Assembly: GCA_965220185.1 (NCBI GenBank)
Contig: OZ244807.1
Coordinates: 1,984,001 to 2,048,000, forward strand
Direction of reading: 5' to 3'
From: Azotimanducus sp965220185
GTDB taxonomy: Bacteria; Pseudomonadota; Gammaproteobacteria; Pseudomonadales; Azotimanducaceae
Length of the DNA: 64,000 nt
The position numbers and the translations under genes were made by a program. Numbering within the stretch: the first letter of the stretch is position 1; each line of letters begins with the position of its first letter. Below are positions 1 to 8,807 of the stretch, piece by piece. The notes beneath the pieces were generated by a model. The model saw nothing but the letters and a program-made list of their open reading frames with translations, had not been told where the DNA came from and made no database searches.

Positions 1-1718
1 ACCACTATCGGCAGACGTTCGAAGCCTGGGCTGGCATCGACATGCCGCCAGTGTTCATTGTCGTGTGCAATAACATCGCAACTTCGGAACTTGTCTACAA
101 GTTCATTGCGGGCTTTGAACCGGAAGATAGCGATGGATACGCAGTGCCTGGGCGCCTCGACCTCTTTTCCAACTATTCAAAGGATGGCGCGCGGCGCCTT
201 GAACGCCCGCGAACGCTACTCATCGACAGCGAACAACTCGAATCGAGCGAATCCCTGAATGATTCGTTCCTGAAAGCGGCGAAGGACGAAATCGCACGCT
301 TCAAATACGAATTGCAAGAGCGCAAGCGCGACACTCAGGCCGACTTGACAGTGGAAGACCTGCTGCGAGAAACGCTGAACACGGTCGGCAAGCCCAATCG
401 CCTCGGCGCGTCGATTCGCTGCGTCGTATCGGTCGCCATGCTGTCGGAAGGCTGGGACGCCAATACTGTGACGCATATTCTCGGCGTCAGGGCATTCGGC
501 ACACAGCTACTCTGTGAGCAGGTGGTAGGTCGCGCACTTCGTCGTCAATCCTATGAAACCAACGACGATGGCAAGTTCGAAGTCGAGTACGCCGATGTGC
601 TCGGCATCCCATTCGATTTCGCAGCCGAGCCCGTCGTCGCGCCGCCGCGCGCGCCCGCACCGACCACGCACGTCCATGCCGTGCGCCCCGACCGCGACCA
701 TTTGCGAATTGAATTCCCGAGAGTGCAAGGCTATGCCTATGATCTTGGCGACGAGAAGCTCCATGCAACCTTCACCGAAGAGTCGGTTCTCAGATTGACG
801 CCGGACAAAGTCGGCCCGACGCGAACTGAGAATCGAGGCATTCTTGGAGAGAATATCGAACTCACACCAGAGATATTGAACGGTGCCCGCAACGCCACGA
901 TTGCGTTTCATCTGACCAAATGGCTCGTGAAGACGCATTTCCGCGATGCGAAGCATTCGTGTTGCCTGCATCTCTTCGATGATTTGCTCGGCATCGCCCG
1001 CCAATGGCTCGACAGAGGATATCTCGTGTGCGAAGACGGCACGCATCCCTCGCAACTACTCTACTCGCTGCTCGCTGACGAAGCCTGCGTCAAGATCGCA
1101 CAGGCCATTCGCGGCCGCCACGGAGAACGACATATCCGAGCCATGCTTGATCCATGCGCTCCGTGCGGCTCAACCGACGATGTTGATTTCCACACAACCA
1201 AAACCGACCTGTGGCAACCAAATCCGAACCGAAGTCATCTCAGCCACGCAGTATGCGACAGCAGTTGGGAACGGCACTTCTGTTCGATATTGGATGAGCA
1301 CGAACTCGTCGTGAGTTATGCGAAAAACCATGGGCTTGGCTTCACCGTGCCGTATCGAAAGACCGGTCAAATTCACCAATATGTGCCGGACTTCATCGTC
1401 GTTGTGGGCGAGAAGGATGTGAATCAATGGCACGTTGTAGTCGAAATCAAGGGCGAACAAACGGAAGACTCCAAGATCAAGTCGCAGGCTATCCAAAACG
1501 AATGGCTCGCGGCTGTCAAGAAGCTTGAAGGCGTCGGTCGCTGGGAGTTCATTGAACTGACCGACCTCGACAATATGGCGCAGAAGTTCGACCGCTTCGT
1601 GAAGAGACTGCCGCCGCCATGGCCGATACATGACTTCAAGGCGATGCTGGCAGCGGCGCCAATCGATGGCATCGATCTTGAACGCCCACGCGACATGGGA
1701 CGCGAGGTCAACCTCTAA
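1..1718 (+). CDS. Restriction endonuclease helicase subunit, C-terminal part (type III Res-like)
   Basis: The reading frame is already open at the window edge, so the N-terminal part, including the Walker A motor domain, is missing. What remains is the second helicase lobe, with VAMLSEGWDANTV and the motif VI-like run CEQVVGRALRRQ, followed by a linker and a C-terminal nuclease-like domain. That domain has PDF, then about 18 residues later VVVEIKGEQ, which fits a PD-(D/E)xK active site. Proteins of this build are the ATP-dependent translocase/nuclease subunit of type III-like restriction systems. Its stop overlaps the start of the next gene by one base, and a methyltransferase follows, so it belongs to a restriction-modification operon. 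An orphan helicase is less likely given that neighbour. Confidence 0.85.
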   Translation, partial: HYRQTFEAWAGIDMPPVFIVVCNNIATSELVYKFIAGFEPEDSDGYAVPGRLDLFSNYSKDGARRLERPRTLLIDSEQLESSESLNDSFLKAAKDEIARFKYELQERKRDTQADLTVEDLLRETLNTVGKPNRLGASIRCVVSVAMLSEGWDANTVTHILGVRAFGTQLLCEQVVGRALRRQSYETNDDGKFEVEYADVLGIPFDFAAEPVVAPPRAPAPTTHVHAVRPDRDHLRIEFPRVQGYAYDLGDEKLHATFTEESVLRLTPDKVGPTRTENRGILGENIELTPEILNGARNATIAFHLTKWLVKTHFRDAKHSCCLHLFDDLLGIARQWLDRGYLVCEDGTHPSQLLYSLLADEACVKIAQAIRGRHGERHIRAMLDPCAPCGSTDDVDFHTTKTDLWQPNPNRSHLSHAVCDSSWERHFCSILDEHELVVSYAKNHGLGFTVPYRKTGQIHQYVPDFIVVVGEKDVNQWHVVVEIKGEQTEDSKIKSQAIQNEWLAAVKKLEGVGRWEFIELTDLDNMAQKFDRFVKRLPPPWPIHDFKAMLAAAPIDGIDLERPRDMGREVNL

Positions 1719-2131
1719 TGTTCCTGCTAGACACCAATGTCATTTCGGAGATCAGAAAAGGGGATAGATGCGATTCGAACGTAGCCAGCTGGTATCGCCA
1801 GAAAGACCCGTCCACCATGTACTTGAGCGTATTGGTCACTGGCGAAATTCGGCGCGGCATTGAACAGGTCCGAGTACACGATCCTGCTCAAGCGCGGCAT
1901 TTCGAGGACTGGCTCACGGCAATCAAAGCCGAATTTGCTGACAGGATTCTCAAAGTTGACGACAAGATTTCAGATGAATGGGGGAGAATGCGCGCCAAGC
2001 GCCCGACACCGGTCATTGACTGCATGCTTGCGGCAACCGCCAAAATACAAGGGTTCACGCTTGTGACGCGAAACACCAAGGATGTCGAACACTTAGGCGC
2101 GGATATCTTCAATCCCTTTGGTGATTCATAG
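1718..2131 (+). CDS. PIN-domain ribonuclease (VapC/FitB-like) inside the restriction operon
   Basis: This 137-residue protein has the PIN signature: FLLDTNVISE at the N-terminus (first catalytic Asp), a central GEIRRGIE, PVIDCMLAATA (C-terminal Asp) and TRNTKDVEHLG near the end. VapC/FitB PIN proteins cleave RNA and are normally paired with a small DNA-binding antitoxin encoded just upstream. None is visible here. The gene starts on the last base of the restriction subunit stop codon (TAATG) and ends close to the methyltransferase start, so it is translationally embedded in the operon. It may be an orphan toxin whose antidote lies elsewhere, or a nuclease recruited to the restriction system. 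Family is clear; role is inferred. Confidence 0.85.
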   Translation: MFLLDTNVISEIRKGDRCDSNVASWYRQKDPSTMYLSVLVTGEIRRGIEQVRVHDPAQARHFEDWLTAIKAEFADRILKVDDKISDEWGRMRAKRPTPVIDCMLAATAKIQGFTLVTRNTKDVEHLGADIFNPFGDS

Positions 2132-2153
2132 AACTTCTGAAGAGGTGCGACAA

Positions 2154-5060
2154 GTGGCAAAAGCGACACGGAAGAAAACCGTAACCGCCATCACACATCG
2201 GGAGACCTCCCGCACCAACATCCCGACATCGGAGATGGAATCGCTCGTGCGGGATGAGGACAAGACGCCTATTCAAGTCGCCTATGAACGCAGAAACCGC
2301 GACCTCGACCCGCAGCTTGTCTGGCGAGGCAAGTACGAACAAGATCAGTCGGACCTGCATATCCAAGCACCACCGCTCTATATTCAGGAGAAGGTGCATC
2401 CCAAGGCGTTGATTGATGACTTGCGCAAGGAAAGCGGGCAAGAGGCACCTGATCTCTTTTCGGATTTCAATGGCCTGCCTGATGCCGATGCCAAGACCGA
2501 GTTCTATCAGCACGAACAGAATTGGTCGAATCGCATGATCTTGGGCGATTCGCTACAAGTGATGGCGAGCCTTGCGGCGCGTGAGGGACTGCGTGGGAAA
2601 GTGCAGTGCATTTATCTGGATCCACCCTATGGCATCAAGTTCAACTCGAACTTTCAGTGGTCTACGACGAGTACGAATGTTACTGATGGCAAGATTGAAC
2701 ACATTACTCGTGAGCCTGAGCAAGTCAAAGCTTTTCGAGACACATGGCGTGATGGCATTCATTCGTACCTCACTCACTTGAAAGACCGGCTCACGGTTGC
2801 TCGAGACCTACTTACCGAAAGTGGCTCGATATTCGTACAAATCGGGAATGAAAATGTTCATCGTGTGCGTGCGCTCATGGATGAGATTTATGGAGACGAG
2901 AACTTCATCTCGATGATATCTTTTCGCACACATAGTCCTCTGGGAGTCAAATACATCTCTAATCCATACGACTTTATTCTATGGTATGGGAAGAACGCAG
3001 CAGCACTCAAGTACCGAGATTTGTGGCTACCGAAGGCAATTGGAAAAGGAAGCCAGTACCAATATGTTCAAGAAAATGATGGGTATCGCAGGCCGATGTC
3101 AGCTTCCGAAAAAGCGGAGGCAAAACCAACATCACCTGATTCGCGTGTGTATAGACTGATCCCGCTTCGATCAACCGGCTATACAGCTAGCTGCACCTTT
3201 GATTTTAATTTTCAGGGAAAAACCTATCCACCTCCGAATGGAAGGAGTTGGGCCACTACTCGCCAAGGAATGCAAGCTTTAGTAAAAGCAATGCGCACAC
3301 ATTCATCTGGTGACTATCTCAATTCCGTCCTGTTTCACGGCGATTTTTCTGCCATGAGACTCTCTGGTGCTTGGAACGACACCTATGCCGAACTGATGAG
3401 CTCTTATGTAGTGCAAACAAGCGTACTTCCAATACAACGTTGCATCCTAATGACCACCGACCCAGGCGACCTCGTTCTTGACCCCACCTGCGGCTCCGGC
3501 ACCACCGCCTACGTCGCCGAGCAATGGGGCCGCCGCTGGATCACCATCGACACCTCCCGCGTCGCGCTCGCGCTCGCCCGCGCTCGCATCATGGGCGCAC
3601 GCTACCCCTACTACCTACTCACCGACAGCCGAGAAGGCCAACTCAAAGAAGCCGAAGTCACTCGCTCAGCGCCGTCCGAACTGCCCACCTACGGGCACAT
3701 CAACCAAGGCTTCGTCTACCAACGTGTGCCGCACATCACCCTGAAGTCAATCGCCAACAACAGCGAAATCGACACCATCTACGAAGAACGGCAGCCAGCC
3801 GTCGAGGCCGCACTCGCCGACCTCAACCGCGCACTCTCAGGCCACCAAACCCCATTCCAAGTCGATAGCGGCGGGCGCAGAGGCGACACCGTTCGCTTTG
3901 ACGCTATCGAAGAGCGCGTGACCCTGCCAAGCGGCGAAGAAGTCCCGGCTTCCGAACTTCTCGAATGGGAAGTTCCGCGCGAAGCGCCAGACGACTGGCC
4001 AGCACGCGCCAAGCAACCGCTCGAACAGTTCTGGCAAGCTCGCATCGAGCGCCAGCGAGAGATCGACGCCTCGATTGCAGCGCGCGCGGATTCTGAACTT
4101 CTCTATGACAAGCCGTATGAAGACAAGAAGAAAGTCCGCGTGGCCGGGCCGTTCACAGTCGAATCGCTCAACCCGCACCGAATGGTTGAAGCATCGCCCG
4201 CGAGCCGCACCCCGCCGTCATCTGAAGTTCAAGATCATCGCGGCGAATACCATGTCGAAGGCCCGCCTGCTATATCCGGCTATGACTTCTTCGGCATCAT
4301 GGTCGAACAGCTTCGCATCGCCGGCGTCCAACAGAAGGACAAGGCGAGCAAGATCGAGTTCGAGTCGCTCGAAGGCTATCCGGGCACGCTCATCTGCGCC
4401 GAAGGCCACTACCAAGAGGGCGACAAACTGCGCCGAGCGGCGATTCTCATTGGTCCTGAGCACGGCACGGTGAGCCGGGCGGACCTGATCGAAGCAGCGC
4501 GCGAAGCAGCCGATTGCCGATTCGACGTGCTAATCGCGTGCGCCTTCAGCTTTGATGCCCAAACCACTGAGTTCAACCGGCTCGGCAAGCTGCCGGTGCT
4601 GAAAGCACGCATGAACGCCGACCTGCACATGTCCACGGATCTCAAGAACACCAAGCACGGCAACCTGTTCGTCATCTTCGGCGAGCCAGACATTGAAGTC
4701 CTTGATGCGCCCGACAATCAGATTCGCGTGAAGATTCGCGGCATCGACATCTTCGACCCTCGAACCGCCGAAGTGCGCTCAAGCGAACCTGATGACCTTG
4801 CCTGCTGGTTTGTGGACACCGACTACAACATGGAGAGCTTCTTCGTGCGCCACGCCTACTTCCTCGGCGCGAACGACCCGTACAAGAACCTCAAGCGCAC
4901 ACTCAAAGCCGAGATCGACGAAGAAGCCTGGCTGAGCTTGAAATCGGACACCTCCCGGCCGTTTCCCAAGCCCCGCTCAGGGCGCATCGCAGTCAAGGCG
5001 ATCAATCACCTGGGCGATGAAGTGATGAAGGTGATTCATATCAATGGGGCGCAGCGATGA
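2154..5060 (+). CDS. Site-specific DNA methyltransferase, beta class (type III Mod-like)
   Basis: Large methyltransferase of about 968 residues. The catalytic motif IV (YLDPPYGIKFNS) precedes the SAM-binding motif I-like run (DPTCGSGTTAYVAEQ), the order that defines beta-class amino-methyltransferases such as type III Mod proteins. Substrate is probably adenine in double-stranded DNA. A long C-terminal extension of about 450 residues beyond the SAM motif probably holds target recognition and subunit contacts. The frame opens at a TTG at 2118, but I chose the GTG at 2154, which has GAAGAGG about eight bases upstream and yields a basic N-terminus. The ATPase gene starts four bases before its end, so the genes are translationally coupled. 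Confidence 0.9.
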   Translation: MAKATRKKTVTAITHRETSRTNIPTSEMESLVRDEDKTPIQVAYERRNRDLDPQLVWRGKYEQDQSDLHIQAPPLYIQEKVHPKALIDDLRKESGQEAPDLFSDFNGLPDADAKTEFYQHEQNWSNRMILGDSLQVMASLAAREGLRGKVQCIYLDPPYGIKFNSNFQWSTTSTNVTDGKIEHITREPEQVKAFRDTWRDGIHSYLTHLKDRLTVARDLLTESGSIFVQIGNENVHRVRALMDEIYGDENFISMISFRTHSPLGVKYISNPYDFILWYGKNAAALKYRDLWLPKAIGKGSQYQYVQENDGYRRPMSASEKAEAKPTSPDSRVYRLIPLRSTGYTASCTFDFNFQGKTYPPPNGRSWATTRQGMQALVKAMRTHSSGDYLNSVLFHGDFSAMRLSGAWNDTYAELMSSYVVQTSVLPIQRCILMTTDPGDLVLDPTCGSGTTAYVAEQWGRRWITIDTSRVALALARARIMGARYPYYLLTDSREGQLKEAEVTRSAPSELPTYGHINQGFVYQRVPHITLKSIANNSEIDTIYEERQPAVEAALADLNRALSGHQTPFQVDSGGRRGDTVRFDAIEERVTLPSGEEVPASELLEWEVPREAPDDWPARAKQPLEQFWQARIERQREIDASIAARADSELLYDKPYEDKKKVRVAGPFTVESLNPHRMVEASPASRTPPSSEVQDHRGEYHVEGPPAISGYDFFGIMVEQLRIAGVQQKDKASKIEFESLEGYPGTLICAEGHYQEGDKLRRAAILIGPEHGTVSRADLIEAAREAADCRFDVLIACAFSFDAQTTEFNRLGKLPVLKARMNADLHMSTDLKNTKHGNLFVIFGEPDIEVLDAPDNQIRVKIRGIDIFDPRTAEVRSSEPDDLACWFVDTDYNMESFFVRHAYFLGANDPYKNLKRTLKAEIDEEAWLSLKSDTSRPFPKPRSGRIAVKAINHLGDEVMKVIHINGAQR

Positions 5061-6229
5061 ACGAATCAAGAAGTAATCCGTTTACGCCGGGCGCCGGGCT
5101 CAAGCCGCCATATCTGGGCGGCCGAGATGCCGTGATTGATAAAATGTTCCGGCGCAGTTTAGATAGAACGATACAAGGAAGCCCCTCCCCGAAGGATATC
5201 GTCATATACGGGCCGCGAGGCATCGGAAAGACCTGTTTGATTGGTGTCGTTGAAGAAACCTTAAGGTCGATGCACGAAACGCAGCCAACCAGGGCCAGGA
5301 ACCGGATTAGAGTCGCCGCGTTGACAGCAGGCGACTTACAGTCTGAAGCGGACATAGAAATCGAATTGATTTCCTTGTTCGGGCAATCGTTCTGGAGAAA
5401 GTTCATTCCAGAGAAAGCTGAGATTAACCTACTGCCGCTGAACGTTCTCTATGAAAGGAAGACCACCCCGTTCAGTCAGGTGCGCGAGGAATTCGCAAAG
5501 CGATCAAAACGCACTCCAGTTGTCATGACTGTTGACGAAGCGCACACTTTGAATCCGGATGTTTTCAGGGCGCTCTCGAACCACAGTGCAATGATTCGCA
5601 AAGCTGGCGGAGCACTGACTGTCATATTCTCAGGAAAGCCTCATCTACTTTATATGGCGAGCGATTCTGGCACTTCCTTTGGTGACAGGTTTGAGAAGCT
5701 CGATATCGGGCTGCTCGACAATGACGCGACCATTGATGTCGTCCGTATCCCCTTTTCAAAGCATGGGATCGACATTGACGAAGATGTACTGAAGAGCATC
5801 GCTAACGATACGCAAGGCTACCCTCACTTTACACAGGTCTGGGGAGAGAGACTCTGGGAGCGATGTCACAGGACTGGTCGCTCAAGAATAAGCGGCAGCG
5901 ACTATAAAGATACTTTCGATGAAGTTCGAGAGGAGCGCAAGCTTCTTTATGCAAGCCGTTACCGCCTATGGAAAGGCCGCGAAGAGTCCCTTCTTCAGCA
6001 CATCAACGAACGATTGCGCAAGCTCGACGCGCTGCCAGGCGAAACTGGCGTCAAATCCATTATCAAAGAAGAATTGGCACGCCACGACAGAGATACCAAC
6101 ACCTTTGACGAAGTGTTCGACAAGATGATCGAAAGCGACTATGTGTGGCAACCGCAAGGCCAAGATACGATGTCATTCTCCTTGCCGAGCTTTGTGTCGT
6201 ACATCTCGGAGATCAGCGCCCAAGCATGA
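5057..6229 (+). CDS. AAA+ ATPase, ORC1/CDC6-like, coupled to the restriction operon
   Basis: Predicted 390-residue P-loop ATPase. Walker A is IYGPRGIGKTCL near residue 50, and Walker B is VVMTVDEAHTL near residue 155. It is followed by IFSGKPHLL (sensor-like) and a helical C-terminal region. The overall look is that of ORC1/CDC6 or TniB-type ATPases rather than the DUF4143 family next door. It overlaps the methyltransferase stop by four bases (ATGA), so it is probably made in proportion to it. Core type III systems do not need such a protein, so it may regulate the nuclease or add a defence step; that is inference. Confidence 0.75.
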   Translation: MNESRSNPFTPGAGLKPPYLGGRDAVIDKMFRRSLDRTIQGSPSPKDIVIYGPRGIGKTCLIGVVEETLRSMHETQPTRARNRIRVAALTAGDLQSEADIEIELISLFGQSFWRKFIPEKAEINLLPLNVLYERKTTPFSQVREEFAKRSKRTPVVMTVDEAHTLNPDVFRALSNHSAMIRKAGGALTVIFSGKPHLLYMASDSGTSFGDRFEKLDIGLLDNDATIDVVRIPFSKHGIDIDEDVLKSIANDTQGYPHFTQVWGERLWERCHRTGRSRISGSDYKDTFDEVREERKLLYASRYRLWKGREESLLQHINERLRKLDALPGETGVKSIIKEELARHDRDTNTFDEVFDKMIESDYVWQPQGQDTMSFSLPSFVSYISEISAQA

Positions 6230-6245
6230 GGCGCACGAATCTTAA

Positions 6246-6310
6246 GCTAGGGCGTGTTCACACTATGCCCGCCGACGCTGTTGTCGGGCATAGTGTGAAC
6301 ACGCCCTAGC
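6246..6310. repeat. Near-perfect 65-bp palindrome, MITE-like
   Basis: Two perfect 26-base arms (6246-6271 and 6285-6310) flank a 13-base spacer. Each arm reads inwards as CTAG followed by GGCGTGTTCACACTATGCCCG-like sequence. CTAG at both outer ends matches the target preference of IS5-group elements, and a related run (CTAGGGCGTGTTCTCACT) occurs at 13840. No U-run follows, so it is not a standard intrinsic terminator. It may be a collapsed miniature element made only of two terminal inverted repeats. It supplies the last 20 or so codons and the stop of the DUF4143 gene. Confidence 0.7.
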
Positions 6311-7494
6311 CCCAGATCGAGCCGATGCGGTGCGCATAGCCGCCATTCCGGCGTCAAGCTCACCGGTACATCTTCAGCCACCAAGGAAACGACTTGCCCC
6401 GGTTGCCAGTTCGGGCTAGCAATCGCTTCTAGCTTGGCAAGCGCCGACGCATCCGGCGAACCCATCTTGACCTCGACCGGAAACACTTGGCCGTCAGCCT
6501 CGACAAGAAAATCAATCTGTTGACCGTCTCGTGTGCGCCAAAAATGCACTTCGACTTCGCGCGCCCGGTGGCGAAAGACCTTCAGAATTTCGGAAAGAAC
6601 CTCCGTCTCGAAAAGAAAGCCGCCCATGGGCCCAAGCCGTGCTTCTTCGGCGGTTCGCCAGCCGCTGAGCCATGCGGCGAGACCAGCATCCAAGAAGTAG
6701 AGCTTCGGACTCTTGGTCATTCGCTTGGTTCGATTGGTGTGGTACGGGTACAAGAGCTTGATGAGCAGTCCATCTTCGAGCAGGCTCAGCCATTCGCGCA
6801 CGGTCGCAGGCGATACCATTGCGTCTATGCCCAAATCCGACAAGCTGATGACACGCCCAGTCCGAAGCGCGCAGAGCCTAACGAACGTCTCGAATTCCCT
6901 GCGTTTCCCGACTCTCGCAAGTTCTCGGATATCGCGCTCGATGTAGGTTTGCAAGTAGGACGAAAGATACAGGTCGCGAACTTCCCGCTCCCTGACGCCG
7001 TGCAGTTTCGGAAACCCTGTCTCCAACAGGCGCTCGAAGTGTTCGTTCGGCGAGACCATGCGATTCCCGCCTTTCTCGTCGAGCGACAAACCAAGAAGAT
7101 TGAGGATTGCCACTCTCCCGGCAAGCGTTTCGCTCACGCCTTCCATCACCTGAAAATTCTGCGAACCAGTCAGTCGGATGGCGCCAGGAGCAAGATTTCC
7201 CGCATCCACAAGCTGTTTGATTGGACTCAAAAGTTGCGGCGCATATTGAATTTCGTCAATGGTGAACGGAGGCTCAATATCTTTCATGAAGAGCACGGGG
7301 TCACGGTTCGCACGCGCTCGCACGGCGAGGTCATCAAGATTCACATAGGCGTGTCCGGCGCTGCACCGATGAAGCAGCGAACTCTTCCCTACTTGGCGTG
7401 GGCCGATGAGCAACCAAACGGAAAAAAGCTGCAATTGCGGAGCAGGCGTGGTGAACACCGGCTCAAATGTCCTATGAATCCAATTGCTTGGCAT
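6247..7494 (-). CDS. AAA ATPase with DUF4143 and a C-terminal nuclease-like fold
   Basis: N-terminal AAA_14 type ATPase with Walker A LLIGPRQVGKSSLL and Walker B-like PPFTIDEIQYAP. A DUF4143 region follows, with YIERDIRELARVG, a winged-helix-like stretch, and KLYFLDAGLAAWL. Near the end IDFLVEADGQ and VEVKMGS form a PD-(D/E)xK-like pattern typical of the family. The cellular role of this family is not established; it is common near toxin and defence genes. The start is set at the ATG at 7494; a TTG 33 bases upstream is possible. The native C-terminus seems replaced: the final residues and stop are encoded inside the palindrome. Confidence 0.8.
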   Translation of the reverse strand: MPSNWIHRTFEPVFTTPAPQLQLFSVWLLIGPRQVGKSSLLHRCSAGHAYVNLDDLAVRARANRDPVLFMKDIEPPFTIDEIQYAPQLLSPIKQLVDAGNLAPGAIRLTGSQNFQVMEGVSETLAGRVAILNLLGLSLDEKGGNRMVSPNEHFERLLETGFPKLHGVREREVRDLYLSSYLQTYIERDIRELARVGKRREFETFVRLCALRTGRVISLSDLGIDAMVSPATVREWLSLLEDGLLIKLLYPYHTNRTKRMTKSPKLYFLDAGLAAWLSGWRTAEEARLGPMGGFLFETEVLSEILKVFRHRAREVEVHFWRTRDGQQIDFLVEADGQVFPVEVKMGSPDASALAKLEAIASPNWQPGQVVSLVAEDVPVSLTPEWRLCAPHRLDLGLGRVHTMPDNSVGGHSVNTP

Positions 7495-7655
7495 ATCAGA
7501 AGTATACTTCAAATCTGCCAAGGACAAGGCTGGGTGGCATCGAGCCGTGAGTCGGCAAGCGTTAGGACTCGACCACCGGAAGCGTCAAGTACGAAGGCAT
7601 CACGTCGTCATGATGCACAGTCGATGGCCACGCATGGAAACACCTGCAAACGCTC

Positions 7656-7889
7656 TCACTGATTGCCGTGATAGAGGTACTGGTCATGATCCTGTCCGAC
7701 AGGCGCACCCGATCCGGTGCCAATCCCTCGAATAGTATCGAGCGGGTCTTTCTGCAGCTTTTCAGAGATGCCGAAATAATCTTCGATCAAATCGCGAATG
7801 AGAGCCGACATACTGATGCCTCGGCGCCCGGCTTCGCGTCTTATCAATTGATACTGACGCTGCTGAAGCAGTATTTGAGTTCTGTGCAT
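7656..7889 (-). CDS. Ribbon-helix-helix (CopG-like) protein, orphan antitoxin candidate
   Basis: Short 77-residue protein beginning MHRTQILLQQRQYQLI, followed by RGISMSALIRDLIEDYF. This is the beta strand plus two helices of MetJ/Arc/CopG ribbon-helix-helix DNA-binding proteins. Proteins starting this way are usually antitoxins followed directly by a PIN toxin. Here the next gene on the strand is the DUF4143 ATPase and no PIN gene is present in the 130-base gap. It could be an orphan antitoxin or a regulator of its neighbour. Confidence 0.7.
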   Translation of the reverse strand: MHRTQILLQQRQYQLIRREAGRRGISMSALIRDLIEDYFGISEKLQKDPLDTIRGIGTGSGAPVGQDHDQYLYHGNQ

Positions 7890-8029
7890 GGGTGAATCGG
7901 TCCAAGTGCATGGATTGAGTCGAACCCTACATCACCCCGAACTTGATGTATACATGAGCTTGCAAGCTCCGAAACAAACCTGCAACCGCTGTACGATAGC
8001 GGGCAAGCCTCCCAGATAGGAACAGAAGC

Positions 8030-8794
8030 TTGAACCAGCCCCACAGCCTCAACAATAAGGTCGCCCTCGTCACCGGCGCCGGACAAGGCGTCGGCCAAGG
8101 CATCGCTTTCGCGCTCGCTGCGGAAGGCGCGAGCGTCGCGGTCGCCGGGCGCACTGTGGAAAAACTCGAAACCACGGTGCGCACCATAGAGGAACGTGGC
8201 GGCAAGGCGATCGCGATTCAGTGCAACGTGAAATCGACCGGCGACCTGAAGCGCACCGTCGAAGCTTGCGTCGCCAAGCTTGGCGGCCTCAACATTCTTG
8301 TCAACAACGCGCAGGAAGTGCCGCTCGGCACGCTCGATCAGGTGTCCGACGAAGCATTCACCGCGGGCTTCGAATCCGGCCCGCTCGCGACTTTCAGGCT
8401 CATGAAACTCGCGCATCCGCACCTCAAAGGCGATGGCTCGATCATCAATCTCGCAAGCACAGCAGCCATGCGCTGGGACATGTCGAGCTATGGCGCCTAC
8501 GCCGCTGTCAAAGAAGCGATCCGTTCGCTGACGCGCGCGGCTGCCTGCGAATGGGGCATGGAAGGCATTCGCACCAACGTCATCCTGCCGCACGCCAAGT
8601 CGCCTGGCCTCGTGTGGTGGATGGAGAACAACCCGGAGGAGGCCGAAGCGTTTCAGCGCAGCATCCCGCAACGGCGAGTCGGCGAATGCGAAGAGGACAT
8701 CGGGCGATTCGTGGTGCAGTTATGCAGCCCGGGCTCGCGCTATGTCAACGGCCAGACGATCGCGGTGGACGGCGGACAGGCGTTTCTGGGCTGA
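8030..8794 (+). CDS. Short-chain dehydrogenase/reductase
   Basis: Classical SDR of 254 residues: NAD(P)-binding TGAGQGVGQG near residue 17, LVNNAQE for the NNAG motif, and active-site YGAYAAVKEA. The C-terminus (YVNGQTIAVDGGQ) is typical of the FabG-like group. It would oxidise or reduce a small alcohol/ketone; the substrate is not visible. The start is a TTG preceded by AGGAACAG. The MFS transporter begins 13 bases downstream and the hydrolase after it overlaps, so the three likely form a small uptake and conversion operon. Confidence 0.88.
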   Translation: MNQPHSLNNKVALVTGAGQGVGQGIAFALAAEGASVAVAGRTVEKLETTVRTIEERGGKAIAIQCNVKSTGDLKRTVEACVAKLGGLNILVNNAQEVPLGTLDQVSDEAFTAGFESGPLATFRLMKLAHPHLKGDGSIINLASTAAMRWDMSSYGAYAAVKEAIRSLTRAAACEWGMEGIRTNVILPHAKSPGLVWWMENNPEEAEAFQRSIPQRRVGECEEDIGRFVVQLCSPGSRYVNGQTIAVDGGQAFLG

Positions 8795-8807
8795 CCTGCG
8801 CGCATCA

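Noticed and set aside
6246..6310. The palindrome as an intrinsic terminator between convergent genes.
   Set aside because: No U-run on either strand, and CTAG-bounded arms with a half-site elsewhere fit a mobile-element origin better; a transcription effect remains possible.
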